NCBI GenBank assembly: GCA_964399465.1
Contig: CAYNRA010000017.1
Location: forward strand, 1 to 43,597
Reading direction: 5' to 3'
Source of the DNA: CAYNRA01 sp964399465
GTDB lineage: Bacteria; Bacteroidota; Bacteroidia; Cytophagales; Spirosomataceae
Length of the DNA stretch: 43,597 nt
Every line of letters starts with the position of its first letter. The first letter of the stretch is position 1. The translations under genes were made by a program, and so were the position numbers. Positions 16,615 through 24,078 of this stretch are shown one piece after another. The notes under the pieces are model-generated. The model saw only the letters and a program-made list of their open reading frames with translations. It made no database searches and had not been told where the DNA came from.

Positions 16615-17286
16615 TTAGACAAACCATTGAACGAGAAAAAAGGCCCATTGTAGTCCTAAAATCCAAGGTGCCATTGGGTTTTGTTTTTGGTAGGATTGGC
16701 GCATCAACAAAAATACGAGCAGCCAAGAAGTAACCAACCAACCGAGGTAATTTTGAAGAGGAGGAACTCCATTTGCCCAAGACCACATATTTTGTTCGAT
16801 GGCGATGGGTTCTACGATATAATCGAGGGTAGTTAGAAGAATCGCGCCGATGGTTGTACGAATTACCAACAGAAAAGTTGGGTGAGAAACTGCCCATTTA
16901 TTCCCCCATCTGGAAAGAATATCTACGTGGCAATAGACGAGCATCAACCAATTGACGCCAATCATGAGCGGGACATCGAATACTTTCCAGCCGAGGGTTG
17001 TTTCGTATTGATATTCACCAAAAATAAGTCCGGTATGAACGCCAGCTACTTCCACCAAATAGCCACCCAAGTACACCAGAAAAAAAAGAAAAGGAACGGG
17101 AGAGTGCCAATCCTTATGAAAATAAAAGAGGATTCCGAGCGAGCTCAGGAGGTGAAAAGGAGTAAGAAACTGAAAAAAAGAACGTGTTTCTGGGAAATTG
17201 AGCCCAATCAGCCCTGCCACATACATCGAAACAGATAAAGAAACCCAAGGGGTAGTTTTAGGTGAGATAGTATCCATTTTTATCAT
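16615..17286 (-). CDS. cruF: Carotenoid biosynthesis membrane protein, CruF-type 1',2'-hydratase
   Basis: A 223-residue integral membrane protein with about seven hydrophobic segments. It fits the carotenoid biosynthesis protein family (DUF422): VEVAGVHTGLIFGEYQY near 78-94, the DVPLMIGVNWLML segment near 103-115, and LDYIVEPIAI followed by W-x-W near 150-166. In Bacteroidota and cyanobacteria these proteins hydrate the end of gamma-carotene-type precursors on the way to saproxanthin- or myxol-like pigments. The start at 17286 overlaps the upstream gene by 29 bases; a second ATG at 17277, with an A-rich lead, is equally good. No other carotenoid gene is in the window. The exact reaction is inferred from the family. 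Confidence 0.85.
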   Translation of the reverse strand: MIKMDTISPKTTPWVSLSVSMYVAGLIGLNFPETRSFFQFLTPFHLLSSLGILFYFHKDWHSPVPFLFFLVYLGGYLVEVAGVHTGLIFGEYQYETTLGWKVFDVPLMIGVNWLMLVYCHVDILSRWGNKWAVSHPTFLLVIRTTIGAILLTTLDYIVEPIAIEQNMWSWANGVPPLQNYLGWLVTSWLLVFLLMRQSYQKQNPMAPWILGLQWAFFLVQWFV

Positions 17287-17866
17287 AATCTTGTGCCGAA
17301 GCCCATTTCATTACATACTCTTTAAAAATAGCAAACAGGCGATTTTCATCAAATAGTTCATCAAAACGTTGCATAGTCGGATATTCTTTTCCGCCCGTCA
17401 AGACGAATGTCGTTTGCTCGTTCCATTGGTCGGTCTCTGCAACTTCTGTCATAATTTGTGCCAGGACATTGCTTTCCTCCATGAGTTGAAGTTCCTGCAA
17501 CACTTCATAAAAAACAAAAATCCAAGACTCTTTGTACCAGAAAAACCGAAAAATGCCTCTCTTCTTTTTAGAAACCGACTGATACCATTCGTGCAAAACC
17601 ACCGCCATTTGATAAACCAAGGGCAAGTCAGAAAAATCGTGGGTTGTTTGGTACAAGGGTCGCACGTTTGTTCGATAAAAATACAACATAAATGCGACCG
17701 AGGATTCTTGTTCCTGAATAGCACAAGGAATGAAAGAAGATTTGCTGCGATTCAAAAGAAAAGGAGTTTTCTTCTCTGCTAAATTCGGTTTTTTTCGTGC
17801 CGCACGCATCAACCGAAAACCTAGTGCAAGTAGCAACAAGAGTTTAAAAAACAAAGGTGTTTTCAT
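17258..17866 (-). CDS. Unknown membrane-anchored protein between uvrA and cruF
   Basis: A 202-residue protein I do not recognise. Residues about 5-18 are strongly hydrophobic (FFKLLLLLALGF) and are followed by basic residues, suggesting an N-terminal membrane anchor rather than a cleaved signal. The rest is soluble, rich in aromatic and acidic residues, and looks largely helical (about 80-200); no catalytic motif is evident. It begins 33 bases after the uvrA stop and its 3' end overlaps the start of cruF, so it is translated as part of the same unit. Overlap with cruF supports it being a real gene. Function unknown; translation coupling only hints at a link to membrane pigment synthesis. Confidence 0.75.
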   Translation of the reverse strand: MKTPLFFKLLLLLALGFRLMRAARKKPNLAEKKTPFLLNRSKSSFIPCAIQEQESSVAFMLYFYRTNVRPLYQTTHDFSDLPLVYQMAVVLHEWYQSVSKKKRGIFRFFWYKESWIFVFYEVLQELQLMEESNVLAQIMTEVAETDQWNEQTTFVLTGGKEYPTMQRFDELFDENRLFAIFKEYVMKWASAQDYDKNGYYLT

Positions 17867-17899
17867 TCTTCTATCTACCCCTTTTCATTTGTTCGCTGA

Positions 17900-20767
17900 T
17901 TACATTTTATCTTTCAAATACAAAGCCGTAAAATTATCTTCGAGGGCGACCATTTGTTCGGGTGTACCTTCAAAACAGACATATCCGCCTTCATCTCCAC
18001 CATCTGGGCCTAAATCAATAATCCAATCGGCACATTTGATTACCTCCATGTTGTGTTCAATAATAACGACGGTATCTCCTTGGTTGACCAGCGCCTGAAT
18101 GGCTTTCAATAATTTACGAATATCATGAAAGTGAAGTCCCGTGGTTGGTTCATCAAAAATAAAGAGTGTTTTTCCTTTGTCCGCATTGCCTTTTCCTAAA
18201 AAGAAAGCCAATTTCACCCGTTGTGCCTCGCCACCAGAAAGTGTGCTGGACGACTGCCCGAGCCGAATATACCCCAATCCTACTTCTTGCAAAGGGCGTA
18301 ATTTATCAGCAAGACGTGCATCGTCTGTTTCAAAAAAGGCAATCGCCTCATCGACTGTCATATCCAGAATATCCGAGATGGATTTTTCTTTGTAATGCAC
18401 CTCCAAAATTTCTTGTTTGAAACGGCGCCCTCCGCAGCTTTCACACGTCAGTTTGACATCTGCCATGAATTGCATTTCGATGGTCTGCTGCCCTTCTCCT
18501 TGGCACGCCTCACAACGCCCACCTTCCACATTGAAAGAGAAAAAGGCCGGTTTGTAATCCCGTGCTTTGGAAAGAGGTTGATCTGCAAATAACTGACGAA
18601 TAACATCATATGCCTTAATATAAGTCACTGGATTTGAACGACTTGACTTACCAATTGGGTTTTGATCGACTAATTCAATTTGATTAATTCGATGCAAATC
18701 TCCAGTAATGTCCGTATATTTTCCGGCTTCTTCGCTGTATCCGCCTTTCAAGCGCGCGAGAGCAGGATACAAAATTTTACGGATTAATGTCGATTTTCCT
18801 GAGCCACTCACGCCCGTTACAACCGAGAGAACTCCGATAGGAATACTGACGTCAATGTCTTTCAAATTATTTTCTTTCGCGCCAATAATTCGGATAAAAT
18901 CTGTTGGTTTTCGTCTAAAATCTGGAACAGAAATAACATCTTTTCCAAGCAAAAAAGCAATCGTATGCGACGATTCGCTGTTGGCAGGCATCGCGCTGTC
19001 CGTTTCTTGTTCGGTCACACGGCCATGAAAAACAACGTGGCCGCCGAGGTTTCCTGCTTCTGGCCCAATGTCAATGATTTCATCCGCTGCCCGCATGACT
19101 TCCTCCTCGTGCTCCACAACTATCACGGTATTTCCTAAATCGCGAAGCGAAAGAAGTACATCCACCAAGCGATTGGTATCTCGTGGGTGCAAACCGATGC
19201 TTGGTTCATCGAGAATATACATCGAGCCAACCAGCGCACTACCCAAAGACGTAGCTAATTTGATGCGTTGGAACTCCCCACCCGAAAGTGTGGAAGTCAG
19301 GCGGTTTAATGTCAGATAACCCAGCCCAACTTGCTCCATAAACGACAAACGGCTTTTGATTTCGAATAAAATTCGCTTGGCAACTTCTTGTTGTTTCTCT
19401 GTTAATGTGAGTTCATCGAAAAAACGCGCAGCTTTGGCAATGGGCATAAGTACGATGTCTGTAATGGATTTGCCGCCAATTTGTACATACGAAGCGTCTT
19501 TGCGTAATCGAGAGCCCCGGCAGTCCGGACAAGCCGTTTTTCCTTTGTATTTGGACAAAAGAACCCGGTATTGAATTTTATGCGTTTGCGATTCTAAGGT
19601 TTTAAAAAAGTCATTCAGACCTGCAAAATATTTATTTCCTTTCCAGATGAGTTCCTGTTCGGCAGTTGTCAAATCTTTGTACGCGCGGTGAATAGGAAAG
19701 TCAAAACGAACGCCGTTTTTGATGAGTGGCAAAACCCAATCACTCATTTTTTCGCTACGCCAAGGCGCAATTGCGCCCTCAAAGACAGATAAATTTTTAT
19801 CCGGGATGATTAAATCTTTGTCGAGTCCGAGTACATTCCCGAATCCATCGCAATTTTTACAAGCACCATAGGGATTATTGAATGCGAATAAATTTGCCGA
19901 GGGTTCTTCAAACGTAATGCCGTCGCGTTCAAATTTATCGGAGAATCGTTTCTCGAAGGGTTCCTCTGTCCGAACATCCAAAATACACGCGCCTTCGCCT
20001 TCAAAGAAAGCTGTTTGGACAGAATCAGAGAGTCTAAATTGCAATTCTTCTTCGGGCAAACCAGACGTTGTTTTTTTAACTGCCACGCGGTCAACGACAA
20101 TTTCTATGGATGAATTTGCCGAGATAGTCGTCGGGTTTGAGAGAATATCTTCAAGTTCGTGTACCTCGCCATTCATCCGGATACGGGTATATCCTTTTTT
20201 TAATAGAAGGTCTAATTCCTTCTCTAGCGTGCGGTCTTCCTTACAGATGAGCGGGGCAAGAACAAGCAATCGAGTGCCCAGTTCGAGCGAAAAGATGAAG
20301 TCAACAACACTTGTTACGGTATCTTTTGTAACTACCTCCCCTGAAATCGGTGAGTACGTGATACCAATGCGGGCGAAAAGGAGCTTTAAATAATCGTAAA
20401 TTTCGGTGGTCGTACCAACGGTGGAGCGTGGATTTTTGGTTGATACCTTTTGTTCGATAGCAATGGCAGGCGAAACCCCTTTAATATACTGAACATCAGG
20501 CTTTTCCATTCGACCAAGAAACTGGCGAGCATAACTACTTAGACTTTCTACGTACATGCGTTGCCCTTCTGCAAAGAGTGTGTCAAATGCCAAAGAAGAT
20601 TTGCCGCTACCCGACAGCCCCGTGATGACAGTCAGTTTATTTCGGGCAATGGCAACATCAATATTTTTCAAATTATTAACCTTAGCTCCTTTGATAATAA
20701 TGTATTCTTTGGCATCCAATTCTTCTACAGAAGGGTGTTCTAGGTAGTCAATGTGTATTTTGTTCAT
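17900..20767 (-). CDS. uvrA: Excinuclease ABC subunit A
   Basis: A 955-residue DNA damage sensor of nucleotide excision repair, near the usual 940-960. Two ABC ATPase modules are visible: Walker A GLSGSGKS at 50-57 and GVSGSGKS near 650, each with an ABC signature (TLSGGEFQR and TLSGGEAQR) and Walker B (YILDEPSIGL and FIFDEPTTGL). Zinc-type cysteine pairs are at CKNC and CPDC in the first half and CEAC / CESC in the second. It recruits UvrB in the cytosol. It heads the minus-strand run to galK. Divergent from the HAD phosphatase gene, it has a candidate promoter in the shared spacer. Confidence 0.97.
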   Translation of the reverse strand: MNKIHIDYLEHPSVEELDAKEYIIIKGAKVNNLKNIDVAIARNKLTVITGLSGSGKSSLAFDTLFAEGQRMYVESLSSYARQFLGRMEKPDVQYIKGVSPAIAIEQKVSTKNPRSTVGTTTEIYDYLKLLFARIGITYSPISGEVVTKDTVTSVVDFIFSLELGTRLLVLAPLICKEDRTLEKELDLLLKKGYTRIRMNGEVHELEDILSNPTTISANSSIEIVVDRVAVKKTTSGLPEEELQFRLSDSVQTAFFEGEGACILDVRTEEPFEKRFSDKFERDGITFEEPSANLFAFNNPYGACKNCDGFGNVLGLDKDLIIPDKNLSVFEGAIAPWRSEKMSDWVLPLIKNGVRFDFPIHRAYKDLTTAEQELIWKGNKYFAGLNDFFKTLESQTHKIQYRVLLSKYKGKTACPDCRGSRLRKDASYVQIGGKSITDIVLMPIAKAARFFDELTLTEKQQEVAKRILFEIKSRLSFMEQVGLGYLTLNRLTSTLSGGEFQRIKLATSLGSALVGSMYILDEPSIGLHPRDTNRLVDVLLSLRDLGNTVIVVEHEEEVMRAADEIIDIGPEAGNLGGHVVFHGRVTEQETDSAMPANSESSHTIAFLLGKDVISVPDFRRKPTDFIRIIGAKENNLKDIDVSIPIGVLSVVTGVSGSGKSTLIRKILYPALARLKGGYSEEAGKYTDITGDLHRINQIELVDQNPIGKSSRSNPVTYIKAYDVIRQLFADQPLSKARDYKPAFFSFNVEGGRCEACQGEGQQTIEMQFMADVKLTCESCGGRRFKQEILEVHYKEKSISDILDMTVDEAIAFFETDDARLADKLRPLQEVGLGYIRLGQSSSTLSGGEAQRVKLAFFLGKGNADKGKTLFIFDEPTTGLHFHDIRKLLKAIQALVNQGDTVVIIEHNMEVIKCADWIIDLGPDGGDEGGYVCFEGTPEQMVALEDNFTALYLKDKM

Positions 20768-20858
20768 CCGTTGGTAGATTAGACTGTTGTTCTTAAACTC
20801 CGAAGAGAAAAGAAGGTTTACAAATTAAGTTTGGGATTACAGGAAACGGTAAATTCAG

Positions 20859-20866
20859 CAAATTTA
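20859..20866 (-). promoter_or_regulatory. Candidate -7 element for uvrA
   Basis: On the minus strand TAAATTTG matches TAnnTTTG and would give a leader of roughly 85 bases before the uvrA ATG. No clear -33 element accompanies it. Confidence 0.35.
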
Positions 20867-20889
20867 CATATTTTCAGAGCATCTATTGT

Positions 20890-20897
20890 TAACTTTG
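20890..20897 (+). promoter_or_regulatory. -7 element directly before the HAD phosphatase gene
   Basis: TAACTTTG, an exact match, ends only four bases before the ATG at 20902. Transcription from it would begin at or very near the start codon, giving a leaderless or almost leaderless message. The -33 element is not convincing. Confidence 0.5.
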
Positions 20898-20901
20898 TGG
20901 C

Positions 20902-21564
20902 ATGAATACAAACACTACTGTCCTCTTTGACATGGATGGCGTCATCTGTCATACCAATCCATTTCATACATTGGCCTTTCGTGCCTTTTTCGAGAAGCGG
21001 TCTCTATTTCCTACAGACGAAGCTTTTGCACAACACATGTTTGGCAAGAGTAATTCGTATATATTCGCTCATTTCCTTGGTAGAAAAGTAGAAGGCGCTG
21101 AATTTAAGGCTCTTGAAGATGAAAAAGAGGGACTTTTCAGAGAGATTTATGCACCACACGTAGAACCGATTACTGGTTTCTTGCCTTTTCTTGCCGAATT
21201 AAAACAAGCAGGTATCAAAACAGGTGTTGCTACATCCGCACCTCGGGCAAATCTCGACTTAATTATGGGAAAACTCGGTTTTGAGCCCCATATGGAGTCT
21301 GTTTTGGCGAGCGAGGACGTAACAAATCACAAACCACATCCTGAAGTTTACCTGACCTCAGCAGCGCGAATTGGAGCAAATCCAGCCCATTGCCTCGTTT
21401 TTGAGGACTCGTTTTCGGGTATTACGGCGGGACTCAATGCAGGAATGCGCGTCGTCGGTGTGCTTTCTTCGCATACCAAAGAAGAACTTCCTCCGTGTGT
21501 CGCTTACATAAACGATTACACAGAAATCAACGCTGATTTCATACACCAACTCAACTCGCTTTAA
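20902..21564 (+). CDS. HAD-superfamily phosphatase, beta-phosphoglucomutase-like
   Basis: A 220-residue haloacid-dehalogenase subfamily IA protein. Motif I is DMDGV at 10-14 with nucleophile Asp10 and acid/base Asp12, motif II is the TSAPR stretch near 110, motif III is the lysine in HKPHPEVY, and motif IV is FEDSFSG. The four-helix cap lies between motif I and II (about 18-85). Such enzymes act on sugar phosphates or related small phosphates; the substrate cannot be read from the sequence. It is followed after 20 bases by an MFS transporter gene, which suggests transport and processing of the same compound. Confidence 0.9.
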   Translation: MNTNTTVLFDMDGVICHTNPFHTLAFRAFFEKRSLFPTDEAFAQHMFGKSNSYIFAHFLGRKVEGAEFKALEDEKEGLFREIYAPHVEPITGFLPFLAELKQAGIKTGVATSAPRANLDLIMGKLGFEPHMESVLASEDVTNHKPHPEVYLTSAARIGANPAHCLVFEDSFSGITAGLNAGMRVVGVLSSHTKEELPPCVAYINDYTEINADFIHQLNSL

Positions 21565-21584
21565 CCTTTATAACTTAACTCCTT

Positions 21585-22763
21585 GTGTTAGATTTATCTC
21601 ATCTCCGCTTATTTTTTACGCGTAAGCAAACGCTGGCTGTCGGCTTTGCTTTTTTCTCTATTGGCTTTTTATTTGGCAGTTGGGCAACATTCATTCCGTT
21701 TGTCAAGAATAAATTCGGTTTAGATGACGCGCAACTTGGCTTATTGCTTCTTTCTATGCCGATGGGCTCCTTGGTTGCCAACCCCATTGCGGCGGGTTTA
21801 CTGCAGCGTTTTGGTATGCAGAAAATGACCGTTTTCGGAATGTTTTATTTAGGAACATGCTTTGTACTACCCATTCAAATGCCCTTTATTTGGGCAACGT
21901 CGCTCGCCCTTTTTACTTGTGGAACGAGTATTACAACGCTCAATGTGGCAATGAATACGACAGCTACAAGTATTGAGTTGAACCAACGAATCAGTATTAT
22001 GTCCACTTGTCACGGGATGTTCAGTATTGGATTAATGGTAGGTTCTTTGTTGGCAAGTGCGACCATTGGTTTTGAAATTCCACAGAGAATAACCATGCTT
22101 GTATTTGGGGGGATTATCCTCGCTGGAGCTTTGTTGGTTCAAGGTCAAATTCGGGCTATTCCGGATGACGCAATAGGAAATGAAGAGGCAGAGACAACCC
22201 AAGGCGCTAAATTCGTCTTGCCTCGTGGCCCTTTGTTGATTATGATAGTGATAAGTTTATTTATCAATTTTTCGGAAGGTTCTATGGCAGACTGGACAGC
22301 CGTTTACATGAAAGACATTGTGGTTGCCAATGCCTATTTTATTGGTTGGGGGCTGGCAGGTTACTCTTTTTTCCTGGCAGCTGGAAGATTGCTTGGCGAC
22401 AGCCTGATTCCGCGTTGGGGGCGTAATAATGTACTCATTTACGGAGGATTACTTGCCTCAGCCGGGCTATTTTTGTCTATTATCTTTCCTTATACTTGGA
22501 CGAGCATCGCTGGCTTTTCGATGGTTGGTGCGGGCGTTTCTTGCGGTGCGCCGATAATGTACGGCAGTGCAGCACGCGTACCGGGAATGGCAAAAGGGGC
22601 AGGTTTGGCGACGATGAATACGTTCAGTATGGGTGGATTTTTGTTTGGTCCTGTATTGGTTGGGTTCTTATCGGAGGCAATTAGTTTGCCGTTTGCATTT
22701 GGTGTTGTCGGCGTAATGGCACTTATTTGGGCTTATTTATCCAAAAACGTGAAGTTGTATTGA
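21585..22763 (+). CDS. Major facilitator superfamily transporter (YbjJ-like)
   Basis: A 392-residue inner-membrane protein with about 12 transmembrane helices. The first helix begins near residue 16, and QRFGMQKMT near 75-83 occupies the conserved loop between helices 2 and 3. The GSWATFIPFVKNKFGLDDAQLG region resembles YbjJ-like members. The start is GTG 20 bases after the HAD stop; no in-frame ATG precedes the first helix. A hairpin follows the stop codon. Substrate unknown; pairing with the phosphatase suggests a small sugar-like or phosphorylated-derivative substrate, which is inference. Confidence 0.88.
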   Translation: MLDLSHLRLFFTRKQTLAVGFAFFSIGFLFGSWATFIPFVKNKFGLDDAQLGLLLLSMPMGSLVANPIAAGLLQRFGMQKMTVFGMFYLGTCFVLPIQMPFIWATSLALFTCGTSITTLNVAMNTTATSIELNQRISIMSTCHGMFSIGLMVGSLLASATIGFEIPQRITMLVFGGIILAGALLVQGQIRAIPDDAIGNEEAETTQGAKFVLPRGPLLIMIVISLFINFSEGSMADWTAVYMKDIVVANAYFIGWGLAGYSFFLAAGRLLGDSLIPRWGRNNVLIYGGLLASAGLFLSIIFPYTWTSIAGFSMVGAGVSCGAPIMYGSAARVPGMAKGAGLATMNTFSMGGFLFGPVLVGFLSEAISLPFAFGVVGVMALIWAYLSKNVKLY

Positions 22764-22774
22764 GTTTTTTTGAT

Positions 22775-22806
22775 TTGTGGGAAGTGATAAAAGACTCTTC
22801 CCACAA
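22775..22806 (+). terminator. Hairpin after the MFS gene
   Basis: TTGTGGGAAG (22775-22784) pairs perfectly with CTTCCCACAA (22797-22806) around a 12-base loop, starting 12 bases past the stop codon. The following bases are not T-rich, so termination strength is uncertain. Confidence 0.5.
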
Positions 22807-23002
22807 GTAGCTAGAATTATATATGTAAAAGTCCAATCTGATAGACCGGGAGGTGGGTTTTGAGTGGTAGTATGGAGCTTGGTAAAGGAGTGATACAAGT
22901 GAACTGCGTTGCTTCTGTAAGATAGAATTAATTCGTGACGAACGAACTTCCAGCTAGTGTAAATTCGGCAATTTTGCTTAACAGCTATTGATAAGACGTA
23001 CT

Positions 23003-23355
23003 TTATTCTAAATCAAGAAGAATAGTAATATTTCCTTTGACTTTTTCTACTAAATCAGTCGGTAATATTCCAACTTTTTTAATCAACCGTTTATTATCTA
23101 TTGCGCGAATTTGGTCAACCATAATATCGCAATCCTCATGTAAATTTGCCATACCCTTCTTCAAGTGGACTCTCAAAATATCAGATTCATTTTCTACATT
23201 TGTTGTTATAGGACAAACAATCGTTGATAAATGTGGAATTTTATTTAGTAAGTTTGTCTGAATAATCAGTACTGGTCTTGTCTTGTCTTACCAGCTTCCG
23301 TTCCTATCCGCGGATTTAGGTCAGCAATCCAGATTTCATATTGATTAATCTGCAT
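23003..23355 (-). pseudogene. MazF/PemK-type toxin gene, frameshifted
   Basis: From ATG at 23355 (overlapping the antitoxin stop by 11 bases) the frame reads a PemK/MazF start: YEIWIADLNPRIGTEAGKTR. It then hits a 5-base tandem duplication (ACAAG twice, near 23275-23285), shifts frame and stops after 29 codons. Removing one copy restores PVLIIQTNLLN, then STIVCPITTNVE, and an intact frame to the stop at 23003, giving 115 residues, the normal size of these endoribonucleases. The rest of the gene is undamaged, so loss is recent or reversible. As written, no active toxin is made. Its antitoxin gene is intact. Confidence 0.82.
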
Positions 23356-23575
23356 AATCTGTTTTTTCAAATTCTTTCAAAATACGCATAGAATCTTTCC
23401 CGACTAGCTCAGATTCGGCTCTAAGACGTTTTTCTAAAATTTGTCTTTTTTGAACCTTGTTGTAATATTCAATTGCCTCATTGATATACCGATTCCTAGG
23501 AATATTTATTGTTGAAAGAACTTTTTCAGTTTCTCCAAATATAGAATCGTCAATTTTAAGCGATATTGTTTTCAT
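23345..23575 (-). CDS. Ribbon-helix-helix antitoxin
   Basis: A 76-residue protein. The N-terminus MKTISLKIDDSIF forms the DNA-binding ribbon, followed by helices with INIPRNRYINEAIEYY, the CopG/Arc-type ribbon-helix-helix pattern; the charged tail (about 45-76) would wrap the toxin. Its stop overlaps the toxin start codon by 11 bases, the classic antitoxin-first order of type II toxin-antitoxin operons. A promoter with an inverted repeat just upstream suggests self-repression. Because the partner toxin is frameshifted, the antitoxin may now act only as a repressor or as a guard against related toxins. Confidence 0.85.
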   Translation of the reverse strand: MKTISLKIDDSIFGETEKVLSTINIPRNRYINEAIEYYNKVQKRQILEKRLRAESELVGKDSMRILKEFEKTDYAD

Positions 23576-23594
23576 ATAATGTTATTTGATAGCG

Positions 23595-23620
23595 CAAAAG
23601 TATATCTTTTTGGTATATAC
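23595..23620 (-). promoter_or_regulatory. Promoter and likely operator of the toxin-antitoxin operon
   Basis: On the minus strand TACTTTTG (23595-23602) matches TAnnTTTG, 20 bases before the antitoxin ATG. Overlapping it is a perfect inverted repeat, GTATAT (23600-23605) and ATATAC (23615-23620) with a nine-base spacer, a suitable size and place for a ribbon-helix-helix repressor dimer pair. Confidence 0.6.
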
Positions 23621-23781
23621 GAATCATTTAGGGTGTTTTTTTAGTAGGTTGTCTTTTACTTTCCCTAGTTAGCTACGTGTAAAACAAATTAATTCCATCT
23701 TACTTTCTCCCACCAAAAAAGAGGACATCAACATTCTCTTTAAACACTTCAGAACGTTTTTGTTATTTTACTAATTGATGT

Positions 23782-24060
23782 TTATTTCTTCGTACCCGTC
23801 CAATGTGACGTAAATTTTCTCATTTCACTATAAAAAATCCCAAATATCTTGTCACCAATTATATATCCTGAATGGTAATAAATAGTATCTTTATCACCTG
23901 TTGTGAATGCAAAATGTACATTTTACAAATCCGTGTTTAAATAACCAACCGCCTGTAAACTTAGTGCCGTAAAATTCTCCATCAGACTATTGCCTTAGGT
24001 TGGAGTTAAGATAAAATCTTTCAAGTATGATTCGCTATTTGAATCTGGTCGTAGGTAAGG
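23782..24060 (-). pseudogene. Decayed remnant of an unknown gene
   Basis: No full open frame, but three successive minus-strand frames read like one protein. First comes a piece near 24060-24000 (PDSNSESYLKDFILTP), then one near 23978-23920 (DGEFYGTKFTGGWLFKHGF), then a long clean end at about 23920-23782 (HFAFTTGDKDTIYYHSG, then GDKIFGIFYSEM, ending in TGTKK and a stop). Joining them needs at least two frame changes, and no start codon is seen. It sits just downstream of the serine hydrolase gene on the same strand. I do not recognise the family. The evidence is the amino-acid character and the frame continuity only. Confidence 0.5.
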
Positions 24061-24078
24061 TTTACTATGTTGTTGTTA

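Noticed and set aside
19878..20393. Open frame opposite uvrA
   Set aside because: Serine-rich antisense shadow of a conserved ATPase gene.
22960..23002. Integron attC-like core word (GTTAAGC on the minus strand) beside the toxin gene, with a matching RYYYAAC-type word near 25215
   Set aside because: Such words are frequent in A+T-rich DNA, no paired arms of a real attC site could be drawn, and no integrase is present.
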